Assembly: GCF_002407605.1 (NCBI RefSeq)
Contig: NZ_NXGV01000001.1
Span: 310,643 to 374,642, forward strand
DNA: 64,000 nucleotides
Source: Marinobacter sp. ANT_B65
Lineage (GTDB): Bacteria > Pseudomonadota > Gammaproteobacteria > Pseudomonadales > Oleiphilaceae
Reading direction: 5' to 3'
Shown here: positions 17,206 through 28,052 of the stretch, one piece after another
How the letters are laid out: each line of letters starts with the position of its first letter
Numbering within the stretch: position 1 is the first letter of the stretch
The notes under the pieces: model-generated
Told to the model about the DNA's origin: nothing
The model's database searches: none
What the model saw: the letters and a program-made list of their open reading frames with translations, nothing else
Program-made: the position numbers and the translations under genes

Positions 17206-18699
17206 TCAGTGGCTTGTACCTTCCTCGTAGTTGATTTTGTTCCAGACGTTGTACTTTCCCGACGGTTTGTTCATGGGTATCCGTTTTTCCTCCTCCAGTG
17301 TATCTGCGTTGTAGACGATCACTGCGCCATCTTCATCCCAGATGCTCAGCAGGAGCTTTTTTCCGTAGCGGTCAAACTCGACATGGGCGGCTACTTTTCC
17401 GGGAGCGGGTTGCAGGGTTTTGACGATTTCCAGCGTCTGTTTGTCGATAACATGAACTTTGTCTTTGTTTGGTCCAAAGAAAACGTCTACCCAGGCGTAG
17501 CGTGAGTTTTCGTGGCTGCGCATGAAGAAGCCCGGGCCGGCTGTTTCAAGGGTTTTTATAACTTCCCAGGTGTTCATATCGATGATGGAAACTGCGTTGG
17601 TGCGAAAGTGGGGTGTGGCCATTACGCGTGAGCCCTTGTAGTCCCAGGTTATTCCGGAACCCAGGTGGGGCATGCCAGGCAACGGCAGGTTAGCAATGGT
17701 TTTTCCTGTGTCCATGTCGATGACCAGGCCGTGCTTGCCGTCGCGGGCAGCGCCGATGAGGTGTTCGTAACCCGGGTCGAAGAAGAAATCATCAAGCCAG
17801 GTATCGGTTTTCATTCTGCGCACCCTGGCCCGGTTGTTTTCAACTGTAATTTCCCAGGCTTCGGGTATGTCCTTCAGTGCAGCTATAAAACTGCCCCTTG
17901 GCGGGGCGGCATAAACGGCGCTGACCCTTGAACTCTCTCCGGCGTCGTTTTCAACGGGGATGATTTCCAGCAGATCGAGATTGTTCGAATCGAACAGAAC
18001 CAGAGTGTGAGGCAGATAGTTGGCTGCCAGCAGGTGGTCTCCGTCAGCAGAAACGGCGATGTTACGCATGTTGATGCCAGCCCGTACTTCGGCAACCACC
18101 TTGAGGTTGTACAAGTCGTACTTTGTAATCCAGCCGTCTCTGGAACCGAAGTAGACGAAGCGGCCGTCAGGGCTGTATTTTGGGCCGCCGTGCAGGGCGT
18201 AGCGGCTGGCAAAACGGTGGATAGGTGCCATGCTGTCACCGTCAAGCAGAGTGACATGGTGATCGCCGATTTCTACTACAAGGAACAGGTTCATCATGTC
18301 TGCGTCGTAGGCAGGTTTGTCGGGCAGGGTGCTGACAGGGTGAGGCAACAGATGGCTGGCGATGATTTCGGCCTTGCCCCATACGGGCTTTTTAGCTGGC
18401 GGCTGATAGATGAATTCCGCCAGAGCGCTAACAGACTCGGCGCTCAGAGTGTCGGCAAAGGCCGGCATCTGAGTTGCTGCACTGCCTGTCAGAATAGCTT
18501 GCTCGGCCTGGTTTTTTTTCAGGCGGGCAAGGTTTTCCGGTAACAGGGCAGGCCCCATCCCGCCAAGGCGATCGCTGCCATGACAGCTTGCGCAGTGCTC
18601 CTGATACAGGGCTTCAGTCTGCACATGTGTGCTGGCGGTTATCAGAGGTGACACCAGCAGGCCTGCGGTCAGCATCAGGGTTTTCAGAGACTGTTGCAT
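17206..18699 (-). CDS. nirN: NirN, cytochrome c/d1-like dihydro-heme d1 dehydrogenase
   Basis: NirN is a periplasmic NirS paralogue that completes heme d1 synthesis by oxidising dihydro-heme d1. The 497-residue protein has a signal peptide (LMLTAGLLVSPLITAS), one c-type heme site CASCH near residue 36, and an eight-bladed propeller related to the d1 domain of NirS (VVEIGDHHVTLLDGDSM; RFASRYALHGGPKYSPDGRF). It is the last gene of the nir operon; its start overlaps the nirE stop by 16 bases. Confidence 0.92.
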   Translation of the reverse strand: MQQSLKTLMLTAGLLVSPLITASTHVQTEALYQEHCASCHGSDRLGGMGPALLPENLARLKKNQAEQAILTGSAATQMPAFADTLSAESVSALAEFIYQPPAKKPVWGKAEIIASHLLPHPVSTLPDKPAYDADMMNLFLVVEIGDHHVTLLDGDSMAPIHRFASRYALHGGPKYSPDGRFVYFGSRDGWITKYDLYNLKVVAEVRAGINMRNIAVSADGDHLLAANYLPHTLVLFDSNNLDLLEIIPVENDAGESSRVSAVYAAPPRGSFIAALKDIPEAWEITVENNRARVRRMKTDTWLDDFFFDPGYEHLIGAARDGKHGLVIDMDTGKTIANLPLPGMPHLGSGITWDYKGSRVMATPHFRTNAVSIIDMNTWEVIKTLETAGPGFFMRSHENSRYAWVDVFFGPNKDKVHVIDKQTLEIVKTLQPAPGKVAAHVEFDRYGKKLLLSIWDEDGAVIVYNADTLEEEKRIPMNKPSGKYNVWNKINYEEGTSH

Positions 18700-19541
18700 C
18701 GTGCTTCCTGATTTGAATGTTGGTAGTGGTTCCAGCCTGCCTGAGTTGGTTGCGCAAGCTTCTCTGCCAGTTGAACTACCTCTCCCACGATAATCAGCGT
18801 GGGTGGCTGAAAGCCTTCCGTCTGAATGGTTTTTTCCAGCTTATGGAGGGTGGTCACTGCCATATGCTGTTGCGGCGTGGTGCCGCGCTCTACCAGTGCT
18901 ACCGGGCAGTCACCAGACAGGCCATGAGCTGTCAGCTCCCGGACAATAGTAGGGGCATTGTGCAGGCCCATATAAAACACGCGGGTCTGGCCCGGGGCTG
19001 CCAGAACCTTCCAGTTCAGCTCAAAGGCATGATCGGCTTTACGGTGCCCGGTAACGAAAGTCACGCTTTGTGCGTAATCCCGATGGGTAAGGGGGATGCC
19101 ACAGTAGGAGGCGCAGCCGGCTGCAGAGGTAATGCCGGGCACCACCAGAAAGTCGATGTTGTTTTCCACCAGGAATTCGGCTTCTTCGCCGCCGCGACCA
19201 AAAATGTATGGGTCGCCTCCTTTCAGGCGTACCACCCGGCGCAGTTTCATGGCTAGCTGAACCAGAAGCTCGTTTGTATCTTCCTGGGGCACATAGTGGC
19301 AACCGCTGGCTTTTCCCACGTGGATCCGCTCCGCACGGGGGTTCACCAGTTCCATGATCTGGGGGGATACCAGGCGGTCATAAACAATGGCGTCCGCCTG
19401 CTGAATCAGCATCAGCGCCCTGAGTGTGAGCAGTCCGGGATCGCCCGGGCCTGCGCCTACGATGGCAACGTCCCCCGGTCGTAAGGGCTGTTCTGCCAGC
19501 TGGAATTCCACCAGGCACTTCTTTCTCTGGCTGATTGTCAT
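18684..19541 (-). CDS. nirE: NirE, uroporphyrinogen-III C-methyltransferase
   Basis: NirE uses S-adenosylmethionine to turn uroporphyrinogen III into precorrin-2, the first step toward heme d1. The 285-residue protein has the family motifs VGAGPGDPGLLTLRAL, VRLKGGDPYIFGRGGEEAEFL and YCGIPLTHRDYA. The start at 19541 (MTISQRKK) has AAGGA 7 bases upstream and lies 10 bases behind the nirJ stop; a longer frame would overlap nirJ. The context within nir separates it from a general cobA. Confidence 0.93.
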   Translation of the reverse strand: MTISQRKKCLVEFQLAEQPLRPGDVAIVGAGPGDPGLLTLRALMLIQQADAIVYDRLVSPQIMELVNPRAERIHVGKASGCHYVPQEDTNELLVQLAMKLRRVVRLKGGDPYIFGRGGEEAEFLVENNIDFLVVPGITSAAGCASYCGIPLTHRDYAQSVTFVTGHRKADHAFELNWKVLAAPGQTRVFYMGLHNAPTIVRELTAHGLSGDCPVALVERGTTPQQHMAVTTLHKLEKTIQTEGFQPPTLIIVGEVVQLAEKLAQPTQAGWNHYQHSNQEARCNSL

Positions 19542-19551
19542 GATGCTTTCC

Positions 19552-20748
19552 TTAGAGATTGTGAACCGGGATTTCGACGACCGGAGTGGCGACGCGCCGG
19601 GGCATGTCGACAATGCCTATCTCTTCGTTGGTGAGGTAACAGCCGGGGTCTTCTTCCCAGAAATCACCGGAAATATTGTGGGCGCGTACCCTCGTATTGC
19701 CATTGCAGATGGCCAGATACTGACACTCTGCACACCGGCCTTTAACAGGGCGTGGGGTCTGGCGAAAGCCCACCATCAACTCATCATTTGCCTCTGACCA
19801 GATCCGGGAAAACGGTTTTTCGCGGACGTTGCCCAGGTTGTAGTCCCACCAGAAGGTATCCGGGTGAACGACGCCGAGGTTATCTATGTTGGAAATGTTT
19901 ACGCCGGAGGAGTTGCCACCCCAGTTGACCAGTCGTTGCTCCAGAGCTGGCACCTGATCGGGATAGTGTTCCGCGGCCCATTGCAGCAGGAAAGGGGCGT
20001 CGGCGTCGTTGTTGCCTGTGACGTATTCCCGCTCAATTCCGCGTTTGAGTTCTTCGTGGCAGTGGTTGAATAACAGGTTCATGGAATCTCTGGTCATGTC
20101 ATACCACGCATCACGCTTGCGGTTGCGGCCACCACGGCCAGAATAATTCAGGTGGGAGAGATAGAACTTGTCGATGTCGTGCTCGTCGAGGAGCCTGAGC
20201 ATGTCTGGCAACTGGGGCGCGTTGTCCTGTGTGAGGGTGAAGCGCAGGCCGACTTTGATGCCTGCGTCCTTGCATAGTTTGACTGCTTTCATGGAGGCTG
20301 CGAAGGCGCCTTTCTTCTGGCGGAATTCGTCGTGAGTCTGCTCCAGTCCATCAATGCTGATGCCTACGTAATCGTAGCCAGCATCGGCGATCTGCTTTAT
20401 GTTGTCATCGGTAATCAGGGTACCGTTGCTGGACAGGCCTACGTAAAACCCCATGTCTTTTGCTCGGCGTGAAATGTCGAATATATCCGGCCGCATAAGC
20501 GGTTCGCCGCCAGAAAGGATCAGTACCGGTACACCGAAGGATTTGAGATCGTCCATCACGGTATAGACTTCGCCGGTACTCAGTTCACCTTTGAAATCGA
20601 TATCCGCAGAAATCGAATAACAGTGTTTGCAGGTAAGGTTGCAGCGGCGGATCAGGTTCCAGATAACGACCGGGCCGGAAGGCTTGGGGATGGCTCTCAC
20701 CGGGGCCGGATTCATCAGGCTTTTTACGTAGCGGGTCATTCTGAACAT
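19552..20748 (-). CDS. nirJ: NirJ, radical SAM heme d1 synthesis protein
   Basis: NirJ removes the two propionate side chains of 12,18-didecarboxysiroheme. The 398-residue protein has the radical SAM cluster motif CNLTCKHCY near residue 37, the GGEP motif LILSGGEPLMRPD, and a C-terminal SPASM-like Cys cluster CAECQYLAICNGNTRVRA...CYL. Length is that of the family. It lies between nirH and nirE on the same strand. Confidence 0.95.
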   Translation of the reverse strand: MFRMTRYVKSLMNPAPVRAIPKPSGPVVIWNLIRRCNLTCKHCYSISADIDFKGELSTGEVYTVMDDLKSFGVPVLILSGGEPLMRPDIFDISRRAKDMGFYVGLSSNGTLITDDNIKQIADAGYDYVGISIDGLEQTHDEFRQKKGAFAASMKAVKLCKDAGIKVGLRFTLTQDNAPQLPDMLRLLDEHDIDKFYLSHLNYSGRGGRNRKRDAWYDMTRDSMNLLFNHCHEELKRGIEREYVTGNNDADAPFLLQWAAEHYPDQVPALEQRLVNWGGNSSGVNISNIDNLGVVHPDTFWWDYNLGNVREKPFSRIWSEANDELMVGFRQTPRPVKGRCAECQYLAICNGNTRVRAHNISGDFWEEDPGCYLTNEEIGIVDMPRRVATPVVEIPVHNL

Positions 20749-20764
20749 AGTGCTTCCCCTTGTG

Positions 20765-21271
20765 TTATCTGCGCAGCCGCAAGCCGGTTTTCTTCAGGAT
20801 GGCCGAGCTGTAAAGAATGGTGTGCTGCTGACAGGCATCGCCCAACAGGGCACGGATCTGCGAGGCTTTGTCTTCTACTGCTTCCCGGGTAGTGCCGTGC
20901 ACCATGGCAAACAGGTTGAACGACCAGTACGGCAAATGACGTGGCCGGCGATAACAGTGGCTCACGAAAGGCAGTTCACCAACGGCGGTGCCCAGATCTG
21001 TAATGCGGTCATCATTTACATCCCACACAGTCATGCCGTTGTAGCGGTAACCCAAACGGTAGTGGTCGGGTACTGCTGCGACTCTTCGTATTACGCCGGC
21101 TTCCTGCAAAGCCTGGAAGCGGGCAAGTACATTGTCGGCGCTCAGGTTCAGTTGCCTGCCCAGCTCGGCCCAGGGGTCGGAGACCAGAGGCAATCCTGCC
21201 TGGGTGGCAAGGATCAGCTTTCGATCGAGCTCTGTGATAGAGGCCTCAGACAGGGAAGTGGAGGTGGACAT
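20765..21271 (-). CDS. nirH: NirH, siroheme decarboxylase subunit
   Basis: NirH is one of four Lrp/AsnC-like proteins that decarboxylate siroheme. The 168-residue protein begins with a winged HTH-like region (SITELDRKLILATQAGLP) and has the AsnC-type half YWSFNLFAMVHGTTRE. It ends LYSSAILKKTGLRLRR, as NirH and NirL proteins do. The ATG at 21271 is preceded by AGGAGTTCC; it overlaps the end of nirG by 26 bases. Confidence 0.9.
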   Translation of the reverse strand: MSTSTSLSEASITELDRKLILATQAGLPLVSDPWAELGRQLNLSADNVLARFQALQEAGVIRRVAAVPDHYRLGYRYNGMTVWDVNDDRITDLGTAVGELPFVSHCYRRPRHLPYWSFNLFAMVHGTTREAVEDKASQIRALLGDACQQHTILYSSAILKKTGLRLRR

Positions 21272-21734
21272 GGAACTCCTGCTCTTTTGGCATGTTGTAA
21301 ACCGGATACCCGGTGTTTTTTTCAATGGCGGCAATGGTTTTCTCAATGGCATCCCGGGTTTCCGTTGCCAGTACAAACCACATGTTCAGTTCGTGTTCGC
21401 GGCGGTAGTTGTGGGCGACTTCGTCAAATTCATTGACCAGTGCGGCAACTCGCTCAAAATCCGGATCCGGGATTCGCATGGCCGCCAGGGTGAGACCGCC
21501 GCCAAGCTCGCCGGCGTGAAACATGGGGCCGAAGCGCGTCAGTACGCCTTCAGCAAGAAGTTTTTTAATGGAGTCCAGCACCTGCTGTTCATTCAGGTTG
21601 AGCTCTTCTGCGACAGCTGCATAAGGGTGCCGCACCAGCGGCAAACCCTGCTGCAAACGATTGATAAGTATCTTCTCCACAGGGCTCAGGATGGCTGCCG
21701 GCACCTGGAGGCGGGCCTCAGTCGTGGCTGACAT
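21246..21734 (-). CDS. nirG: NirG, siroheme decarboxylase subunit
   Basis: The 162-residue protein is AsnC-like with EKILINRLQQGLPLVRHPY at the start and the motif AHNYRREHELNMWFVLAT near residue 105. The end EFHVHLHFPV is the NirD/NirG type, with the His-containing tail. It overlaps nirL by 17 bases and nirH by 26 bases, so translation is coupled along the set. Confidence 0.9.
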   Translation of the reverse strand: MSATTEARLQVPAAILSPVEKILINRLQQGLPLVRHPYAAVAEELNLNEQQVLDSIKKLLAEGVLTRFGPMFHAGELGGGLTLAAMRIPDPDFERVAALVNEFDEVAHNYRREHELNMWFVLATETRDAIEKTIAAIEKNTGYPVYNMPKEQEFHVHLHFPV

Positions 21735-22257
21735 AGCGCCCTCCCCGTTGCCGGTAGGCTTTATTGCTGAACAGCACAGAATGTTTCACATCCTGCAGGT
21801 TGTGTTCTGTAATCAGGCTGTCCAGCTGCGCCAGTACACGCTCTCGGTTTGTGCCGTGAATCATGCAGAACAGGTTGTAGGGCCAGTCCGGGAGCCGCCG
21901 GGGCCGCTGGTAGCACAGGGTAATAAAGGGTATGCCGGCCATGATGTTACCCACAGCCCGTACCTGTTCATCGGGTATATTCCACACCACCATGGCGTTA
22001 GCTGTGTAGCCGAGGGTGCGGTGCTTGACCACAAGCCCGAAGCGTTTGATAAGCCCCTGCTCCTGCCATTGGATGATGGCGTTTATAACCTCTTGTTCGG
22101 AAAGGCCTGTACGCTCTGCAAGTGCCTGATAGGGCCGGGCAGCAAGCGGCAGCCCCCGCTCCAGTTGTTTCCGGAGCCGCAGTAGCCCCCAGGCGCTTAC
22201 AGCACGGGGTTCTTCTGTCATGGTGCGCAGGCTATCGGGTGATACGCAGTGGCTCAT
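21718..22257 (-). CDS. nirL: NirL, siroheme decarboxylase subunit
   Basis: The 179-residue protein is AsnC-like with LERGLPLAARPYQALAERTG, WPYNLFCMIHGTNRE and the end SVLFSNKAYRQRGGRY. I chose the ATG at 22257, whose ATGA overlaps the nirD stop; GGGAG sits 8 bases upstream. A start at 22272 would lie deeper in nirD. Confidence 0.9.
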   Translation of the reverse strand: MSHCVSPDSLRTMTEEPRAVSAWGLLRLRKQLERGLPLAARPYQALAERTGLSEQEVINAIIQWQEQGLIKRFGLVVKHRTLGYTANAMVVWNIPDEQVRAVGNIMAGIPFITLCYQRPRRLPDWPYNLFCMIHGTNRERVLAQLDSLITEHNLQDVKHSVLFSNKAYRQRGGRYVSHD

Positions 22258-22718
22258 GGCAGGGACTCCCAATCGATGTCGAATCCCAGGTCAATGTGAT
22301 AGCCCTCTACCATGGGTAGACGCAGCATGGGTAATTTCAGTTCCTGTTCCAGTTCATCGAGATGTTCTTCCAGTAATTCGCTATACGGAGCAGTCATGAC
22401 AAACCAGAGGTTGTAGGTGTGCTCCCGGGCGTAGTTGTGATTCACCCCGGGCGTACGGTTTATGCGGGCGGCTACCAGATCAATCTGTTCCTCCGGCGCT
22501 GCCACAGCAGCCAGCAGGCTTGCGCCAGCTTGGCTATGCTCAAACACCGGTCCGACCCGGCCGACGACATCGCGAGACTGCAACGACTGCAACCGTTCAA
22601 TAACGTCCTTCTCGGAGATGCCCAGTTGCCGGGACATTTCCAGGTACGGCCTCTCACACACTGGCAGATGCCGTTGGAAGTGGTTGATCAGTTGCTGATC
22701 TGTATGATCCAGTCTCAT
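22254..22718 (-). CDS. nirD: NirD, siroheme decarboxylase subunit
   Basis: The 154-residue AsnC-like protein has LINHFQRHLPVCERPYLE, the motif NHNYAREHTYNLWFVMTA and the end LPMVEGYHIDLGFDI. It is the first of the four separate d1 decarboxylase genes; in several other denitrifiers NirD and NirL are fused. It follows nirS by 37 bases and couples to nirL through ATGA. Confidence 0.9.
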   Translation of the reverse strand: MRLDHTDQQLINHFQRHLPVCERPYLEMSRQLGISEKDVIERLQSLQSRDVVGRVGPVFEHSQAGASLLAAVAAPEEQIDLVAARINRTPGVNHNYAREHTYNLWFVMTAPYSELLEEHLDELEQELKLPMLRLPMVEGYHIDLGFDIDWESLP

Positions 22719-22755
22719 CGGTTGTCTCCTTCGGGTCGGTGCGACACAGATCTCT

Positions 22756-24498
<1,743 letters not shown>

Positions 24499-24540
24499 TT
24501 AAGAGTGTTGTTAGGGTTCGCCTCTTTGCCCTGATGAACA

Positions 24541-24554
24541 TTGATTAAAATCAG
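24541..24554. promoter_or_regulatory. FNR/DNR box upstream of nirS
   Basis: TTGATTAAAATCAG matches TTGAT-N4-ATCAA at 9 of 10 fixed positions and is centred 67 bases upstream of the nirS start. The divergent nirC starts 150 bases away on the other side, so the site could serve both. Confidence 0.8.
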
Positions 24555-24705
24555 ATGTATGTTCTGTGTCCAGTGAGTACCCAACCATAGGTATGCCTAA
24601 AGAGTTGTTGTGGCAGGGCCCATTTTTAACGAATATCAAAGATGCGTTTTTAGAGTGGCGCCACCATGGTGAAGACCCTGGAAAACTTATGGGAGAAAGC
24701 GAGCG

Positions 24706-25059
24706 GTGAACAGTTCCGGAAGGAATAAAGCATGGCAGAAAGTAAGTGCCGTTCTGTTGTTGATGCTCTGTTTTGCGTCTCCGGCAATGCTGGCTGATGA
24801 ACCGAGACGCAGCTCAAATGACCTTGAAAACCTTGTGGTTCAGGACTGTGGTTCCTGTCATGGGCTGACCCTAAAGGGCGGGCTTGGCCCGCCGCTGCGG
24901 CCGGAAAATCTGAATCATCTGCCGGAGGCAGCGGTCACTGCGATTATCAGTGAAGGTGTTCCGGGCACGGCAATGCCGCCCTGGAAACCCCTGCTGGCAC
25001 CCGCCGATATTGAATGGATCAGTCATCAACTTAAAGCTGGCGCGCTGGTCTTACCCTGA
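24706..25059 (+). CDS. nirC: NirC, cytochrome c55X
   Basis: The 117-residue protein is a small periplasmic monoheme cytochrome c: signal peptide with LLLMLCFASPAMLAD, heme site CGSCHGLTLKGGLGPPLRPENL near residue 49 (shown in two overlapping parts), and the Met ligand in GTAMPPW. NirC donates or accepts electrons in heme d1 maturation. The start is a GTG at 24706 with GGGAG 10 bases upstream. It precedes nirF by 24 bases. Confidence 0.88.
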   Translation: MNSSGRNKAWQKVSAVLLLMLCFASPAMLADEPRRSSNDLENLVVQDCGSCHGLTLKGGLGPPLRPENLNHLPEAAVTAIISEGVPGTAMPPWKPLLAPADIEWISHQLKAGALVLP

Positions 25060-25083
25060 CCTATAGCCTGGAGGAATTACTGC

Positions 25084-26313
25084 ATGGTCTGGATACCCGG
25101 TTTTGCGAAACCATTGTTAACGCTGGTGCTGTTTTCTGCACTGGTGAGCGGTTGTCAGGCGCTCCCTGGAGGAGGTTCAGGTGACAGTCTGATGGGTACC
25201 GGTGATATGGGCCTGGTTGTAGAGCGGGCATCCGGTTCTTTACTGGTCATCAACACGACCAGCCATAGTGTAATTGGCCGCATCGAAGGACTGGGTGACC
25301 TGTCTCACGCGTCTATTGTTTACTCCCGGGATGCGCGTTACGGCTTTGTGTTTGGTCGTGACGGTGGTCTTACCAAGGTTGATCTGCTCACACAATCCAT
25401 TGTTGGCAGGGTGATTCAGTCCGGCAACAGCATTGGAGGTGCTATCTCCCAGGATGGCCGTTACGTTGCTGTGTCCAATTATGAGCCGGGAGGGGTGAAG
25501 GTTTTTGATAGTGGGACCCTGGAGCTGGTGGCCGACATTCCTGCCACCTACATCCGTGATAGCGGTGTAAAAGCGCAGTCCAAAACCGTGGGTCTGGTGG
25601 ATGCACCGGGTAATCGTTTTGTTTTCAGTCTGTTTGATGCCGGGCAGATCTGGATTCTGGATATGCCTGATGGTGTGACTGGAAATCAACCTGAACTGAC
25701 ACGGTTTGATGCAGGTAAGGCGCCTTACGATTCCATGATCACGCCAGACGGACGTTACTACATCGCGGGCCTGTTTGGTGAAGACGGCCTGTCTATGCTG
25801 GATCTCTGGAATACCGATGCAGGCGTTACCGAAATTCTGCCCGGTTATGGTAAGGGCGAACAACAACTACCGGTATACAAAATGCCGCATCTGGAGGGCT
25901 GGACGGTCGCCGATGGCAGAGCCTTTGTTCCGGCAGTAGGACACCACCAGGTTTTGGTGGCGGATATGAATGACTGGTCTCTGGTGGACAGGATTCCGGT
26001 ACAGGGCCAGCCGGTTTTCGTGATGGCGAGCCCGGACAACCGTCGAATCTGGGTGAGCTTCGCACATCCGAAAAACGATGTAGTTCAGGTGATCGATTCC
26101 CAGACCCGTAAGATCATCCGCACACTTGAGCCCGGTAAGGCTGTGCTGCACATGGAGTTTACGCCACGGGGGGAGGAAGTCTGGATCTCGTCCCGGGACA
26201 GCAACAGGATCACGGTTTACAACACTCACACACTTGAGCCTGTTGCCGAACTGGACGCACAAAACCCCAGCGGTATTTTCTTTACCAGCCGGGCCCATGT
26301 ACTCGGGCTTTGA
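25084..26313 (+). CDS. nirF: NirF, heme d1 synthesis lipoprotein
   Basis: NirF is needed for a late step of heme d1 synthesis and is related to the d1 propeller of NirS without a heme c domain. The 409-residue protein has a lipoprotein signal with lipobox VSGC (Cys24) and propeller repeats such as GLVVERASGSLLVIN and KAVLHMEFTPRGEEVWIS. It ends NPSGIFFTSRAHVLGL, matching NirF rather than NirN. It lies between nirC and norQ. Confidence 0.92.
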   Translation: MVWIPGFAKPLLTLVLFSALVSGCQALPGGGSGDSLMGTGDMGLVVERASGSLLVINTTSHSVIGRIEGLGDLSHASIVYSRDARYGFVFGRDGGLTKVDLLTQSIVGRVIQSGNSIGGAISQDGRYVAVSNYEPGGVKVFDSGTLELVADIPATYIRDSGVKAQSKTVGLVDAPGNRFVFSLFDAGQIWILDMPDGVTGNQPELTRFDAGKAPYDSMITPDGRYYIAGLFGEDGLSMLDLWNTDAGVTEILPGYGKGEQQLPVYKMPHLEGWTVADGRAFVPAVGHHQVLVADMNDWSLVDRIPVQGQPVFVMASPDNRRIWVSFAHPKNDVVQVIDSQTRKIIRTLEPGKAVLHMEFTPRGEEVWISSRDSNRITVYNTHTLEPVAELDAQNPSGIFFTSRAHVLGL

Positions 26314-26343
26314 ATTCAAGCCAGTCGCAAAGGATTTCTGCAG

Positions 26344-27132
26344 ATGACGTTTTACCAGCCTGTAGGTAATGAAATAGAGCTGTTCCATGCCGCCGCTGAC
26401 AACGGCCTGCCTGTTCTGATCAAGGGGCCTACCGGTTGCGGTAAAACCCGCTTTGTCCGCTACATGGCCGAGAAACTGAACCGTCCGGTTTATACGGTTG
26501 CGTGCCATGATGACCTTACCGCCGCTGATCTGGTTGGACGACACCTGATCGGTCCGGAGGGCACATACTGGCAGGATGGTCCATTAACCCGTGCGGTGCG
26601 TGAAGGTGGTATTTGCTATCTGGATGAAGTAGTTGAAGCCCGCAAAGATACAACCGTGGTACTGCATCCGCTGGCGGACGACAGGCGTGAGTTACCCATA
26701 GAGCGTACCGGAGAACTGCTGACAGCCGCGCCGGGCTTTATGCTGGTGGTCTCCTACAATCCGGGATACCAGAGCCTGCTCAAAGGTATGAAACCCAGCA
26801 CCCGCCAGAGATTTGTTTCGTTACGGTTTGATTACCCCTCTGAAGAGGCGGAGCAAACTATCGTTGTTGAAGAATCCGGTTGTGACCGGGATCTCGCGCA
26901 GCAACTGGTAAGCCTTGCAACAGCGTTGCGCAACCTGAAAGACCACGACCTGGAAGAGGCTGCCTCAACGCGCCTGTTGATACACGCAGCCCTCTTGATA
27001 CGCGCCGGGGTGCCCACGGAGGCAGCCTGTCGCGCGGGCATGATTGAGCCGCTCTCAGACGACGAAGCAACAGTCAGTTCACTAATGGAGGTGGTATATG
27101 CAGTATTCGGGCGCCCGGAAGAAACCCGCTAG
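26344..27132 (+). CDS. norQ: NorQ/NirQ, MoxR-type AAA+ ATPase
   Basis: NorQ works with NorD to insert the non-heme iron into NorB. The 262-residue protein has Walker A GPTGCGKTRF near residues 29-38, Walker B GICYLDEVVEARKD and the sensor region VVSYNPGYQSLLKGMKPSTRQRF split over residues about 137-160. It follows nirF by 30 bases and its last 35 bases overlap the next gene. NorD is on the other side of the insert, at 30.5-32.4 kb. Confidence 0.93.
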   Translation: MTFYQPVGNEIELFHAAADNGLPVLIKGPTGCGKTRFVRYMAEKLNRPVYTVACHDDLTAADLVGRHLIGPEGTYWQDGPLTRAVREGGICYLDEVVEARKDTTVVLHPLADDRRELPIERTGELLTAAPGFMLVVSYNPGYQSLLKGMKPSTRQRFVSLRFDYPSEEAEQTIVVEESGCDRDLAQQLVSLATALRNLKDHDLEEAASTRLLIHAALLIRAGVPTEAACRAGMIEPLSDDEATVSSLMEVVYAVFGRPEETR

Positions 27133-27472
27133 CGGGGCGGTTGTACCGGTTATCTGGTACCTGCTGAATTTACTGGCAATTCCTGTTGTCGGCTTTGCCG
27201 TATTGCTCTGGCTGTTTGTCCAAAGCTCAGGGGTTAACGAACTGCGTAGGGCTCATACCCGTGCTGCTCTGTTCATGTCGTTGACCGGTTTTGTCCTGAT
27301 CAGTTCGGGCGTTGCCTTTAGCTGGATGTTCTTTGGTGATTTGGGCCATTTCGGTACATTCGCTCTGGTTTGGGCAATCGCGTTACACACTGGGTTTGTG
27401 TTGTGGGGCATGATTTCGCTTGCCCAGGCAATGTCTGATAAGCCGCCTGTATTCCCGGCTAAGTGGTTGTAG
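27098..27472 (+). CDS. Small membrane protein overlapping norQ, function unknown
   Basis: The 124-residue protein begins MQYSGARKKPASG and has three hydrophobic segments (VIWYLLNLLAIPVVGFAVLL, ALFMSLTGFVLISSGVAFSW, FALVWAIALHTGFVLWGMIS). It overlaps the end of norQ by 35 bases in another frame, and GGAGG lies 6 bases ahead of its ATG, which argues for real coupled translation. I do not recognise a named family. Its position points to a part in nitrite or NO reductase maturation or membrane assembly. Confidence 0.65.
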   Translation: MQYSGARKKPASGAVVPVIWYLLNLLAIPVVGFAVLLWLFVQSSGVNELRRAHTRAALFMSLTGFVLISSGVAFSWMFFGDLGHFGTFALVWAIALHTGFVLWGMISLAQAMSDKPPVFPAKWL

Positions 27473-27555
27473 TTTGGAGTGCTAGTGTTTTGTCTGGTTA
27501 ATTCGTTGATCTCTGTTTGTTATAATAGAAGTCATTGATCAGCAATAAAGGTTTC

Positions 27556-28052
27556 CATTGCGCCCAAACCCGTAGCGCCGCGCTGGCAAGTGCATCAGAT
27601 TTGGAAAGCCGCTGACCTGAAGCCGCACCGGCTGAAAACCTGCAAAATATGCAATGATCCGGACTTTGCTGAAAAAGTGTGTGATGTTATTGGGCTCTAT
27701 ATGAATCCCCCCCCGATAATGCACTTATTCTGTCTGTTGACGAAAAGACTCAGATTCAGGCTCTTGATCGGACCCAGCCGAAATTGCAGCTTCGCCCGGG
27801 ACAAGTTGAGCGACAGATACATGATTCCCAGCGTCATGGCTAAATGCGGTCGAAGGGTGGTTTGGTCAACTGGAACGACGAGCACTTTATCGAGGTATTT
27901 TCACCAGCGTCGGCGAATTGAAATCTGCGATTAAAAAGTTCATCAAGGTTCACAATCAACAACTGGCAAAGCCATTCCGATGGCATAAAAACGCAGAGTC
28001 CATTATGACGACAATGGCGCGGGTAAAGCTGAGTTTAATTGACAATAAGTGA
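27556..28052 (+). pseudogene. Decayed IS630-family transposase
   Basis: Three frames in sequence give pieces of one transposase: RWQVHQIWKAADLKPHRLKT from 27583, then after a run of eight C at 27707-27714 a frame shift to NALILSVDEKTQIQALDRTQ containing the first catalytic Asp and its SVDEKTQ context, PKLQLRPGQVERQIHDSQRHG, then a deletion, and the C-terminal FTSVGELKSAIKKFIKVHNQ, KPFRWHKNAESIMTTMARVK and a TGA at 28050. The middle of the DDE domain and the N-terminus are lost. No terminal inverted repeats are evident. It cannot be active. Confidence 0.85.
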
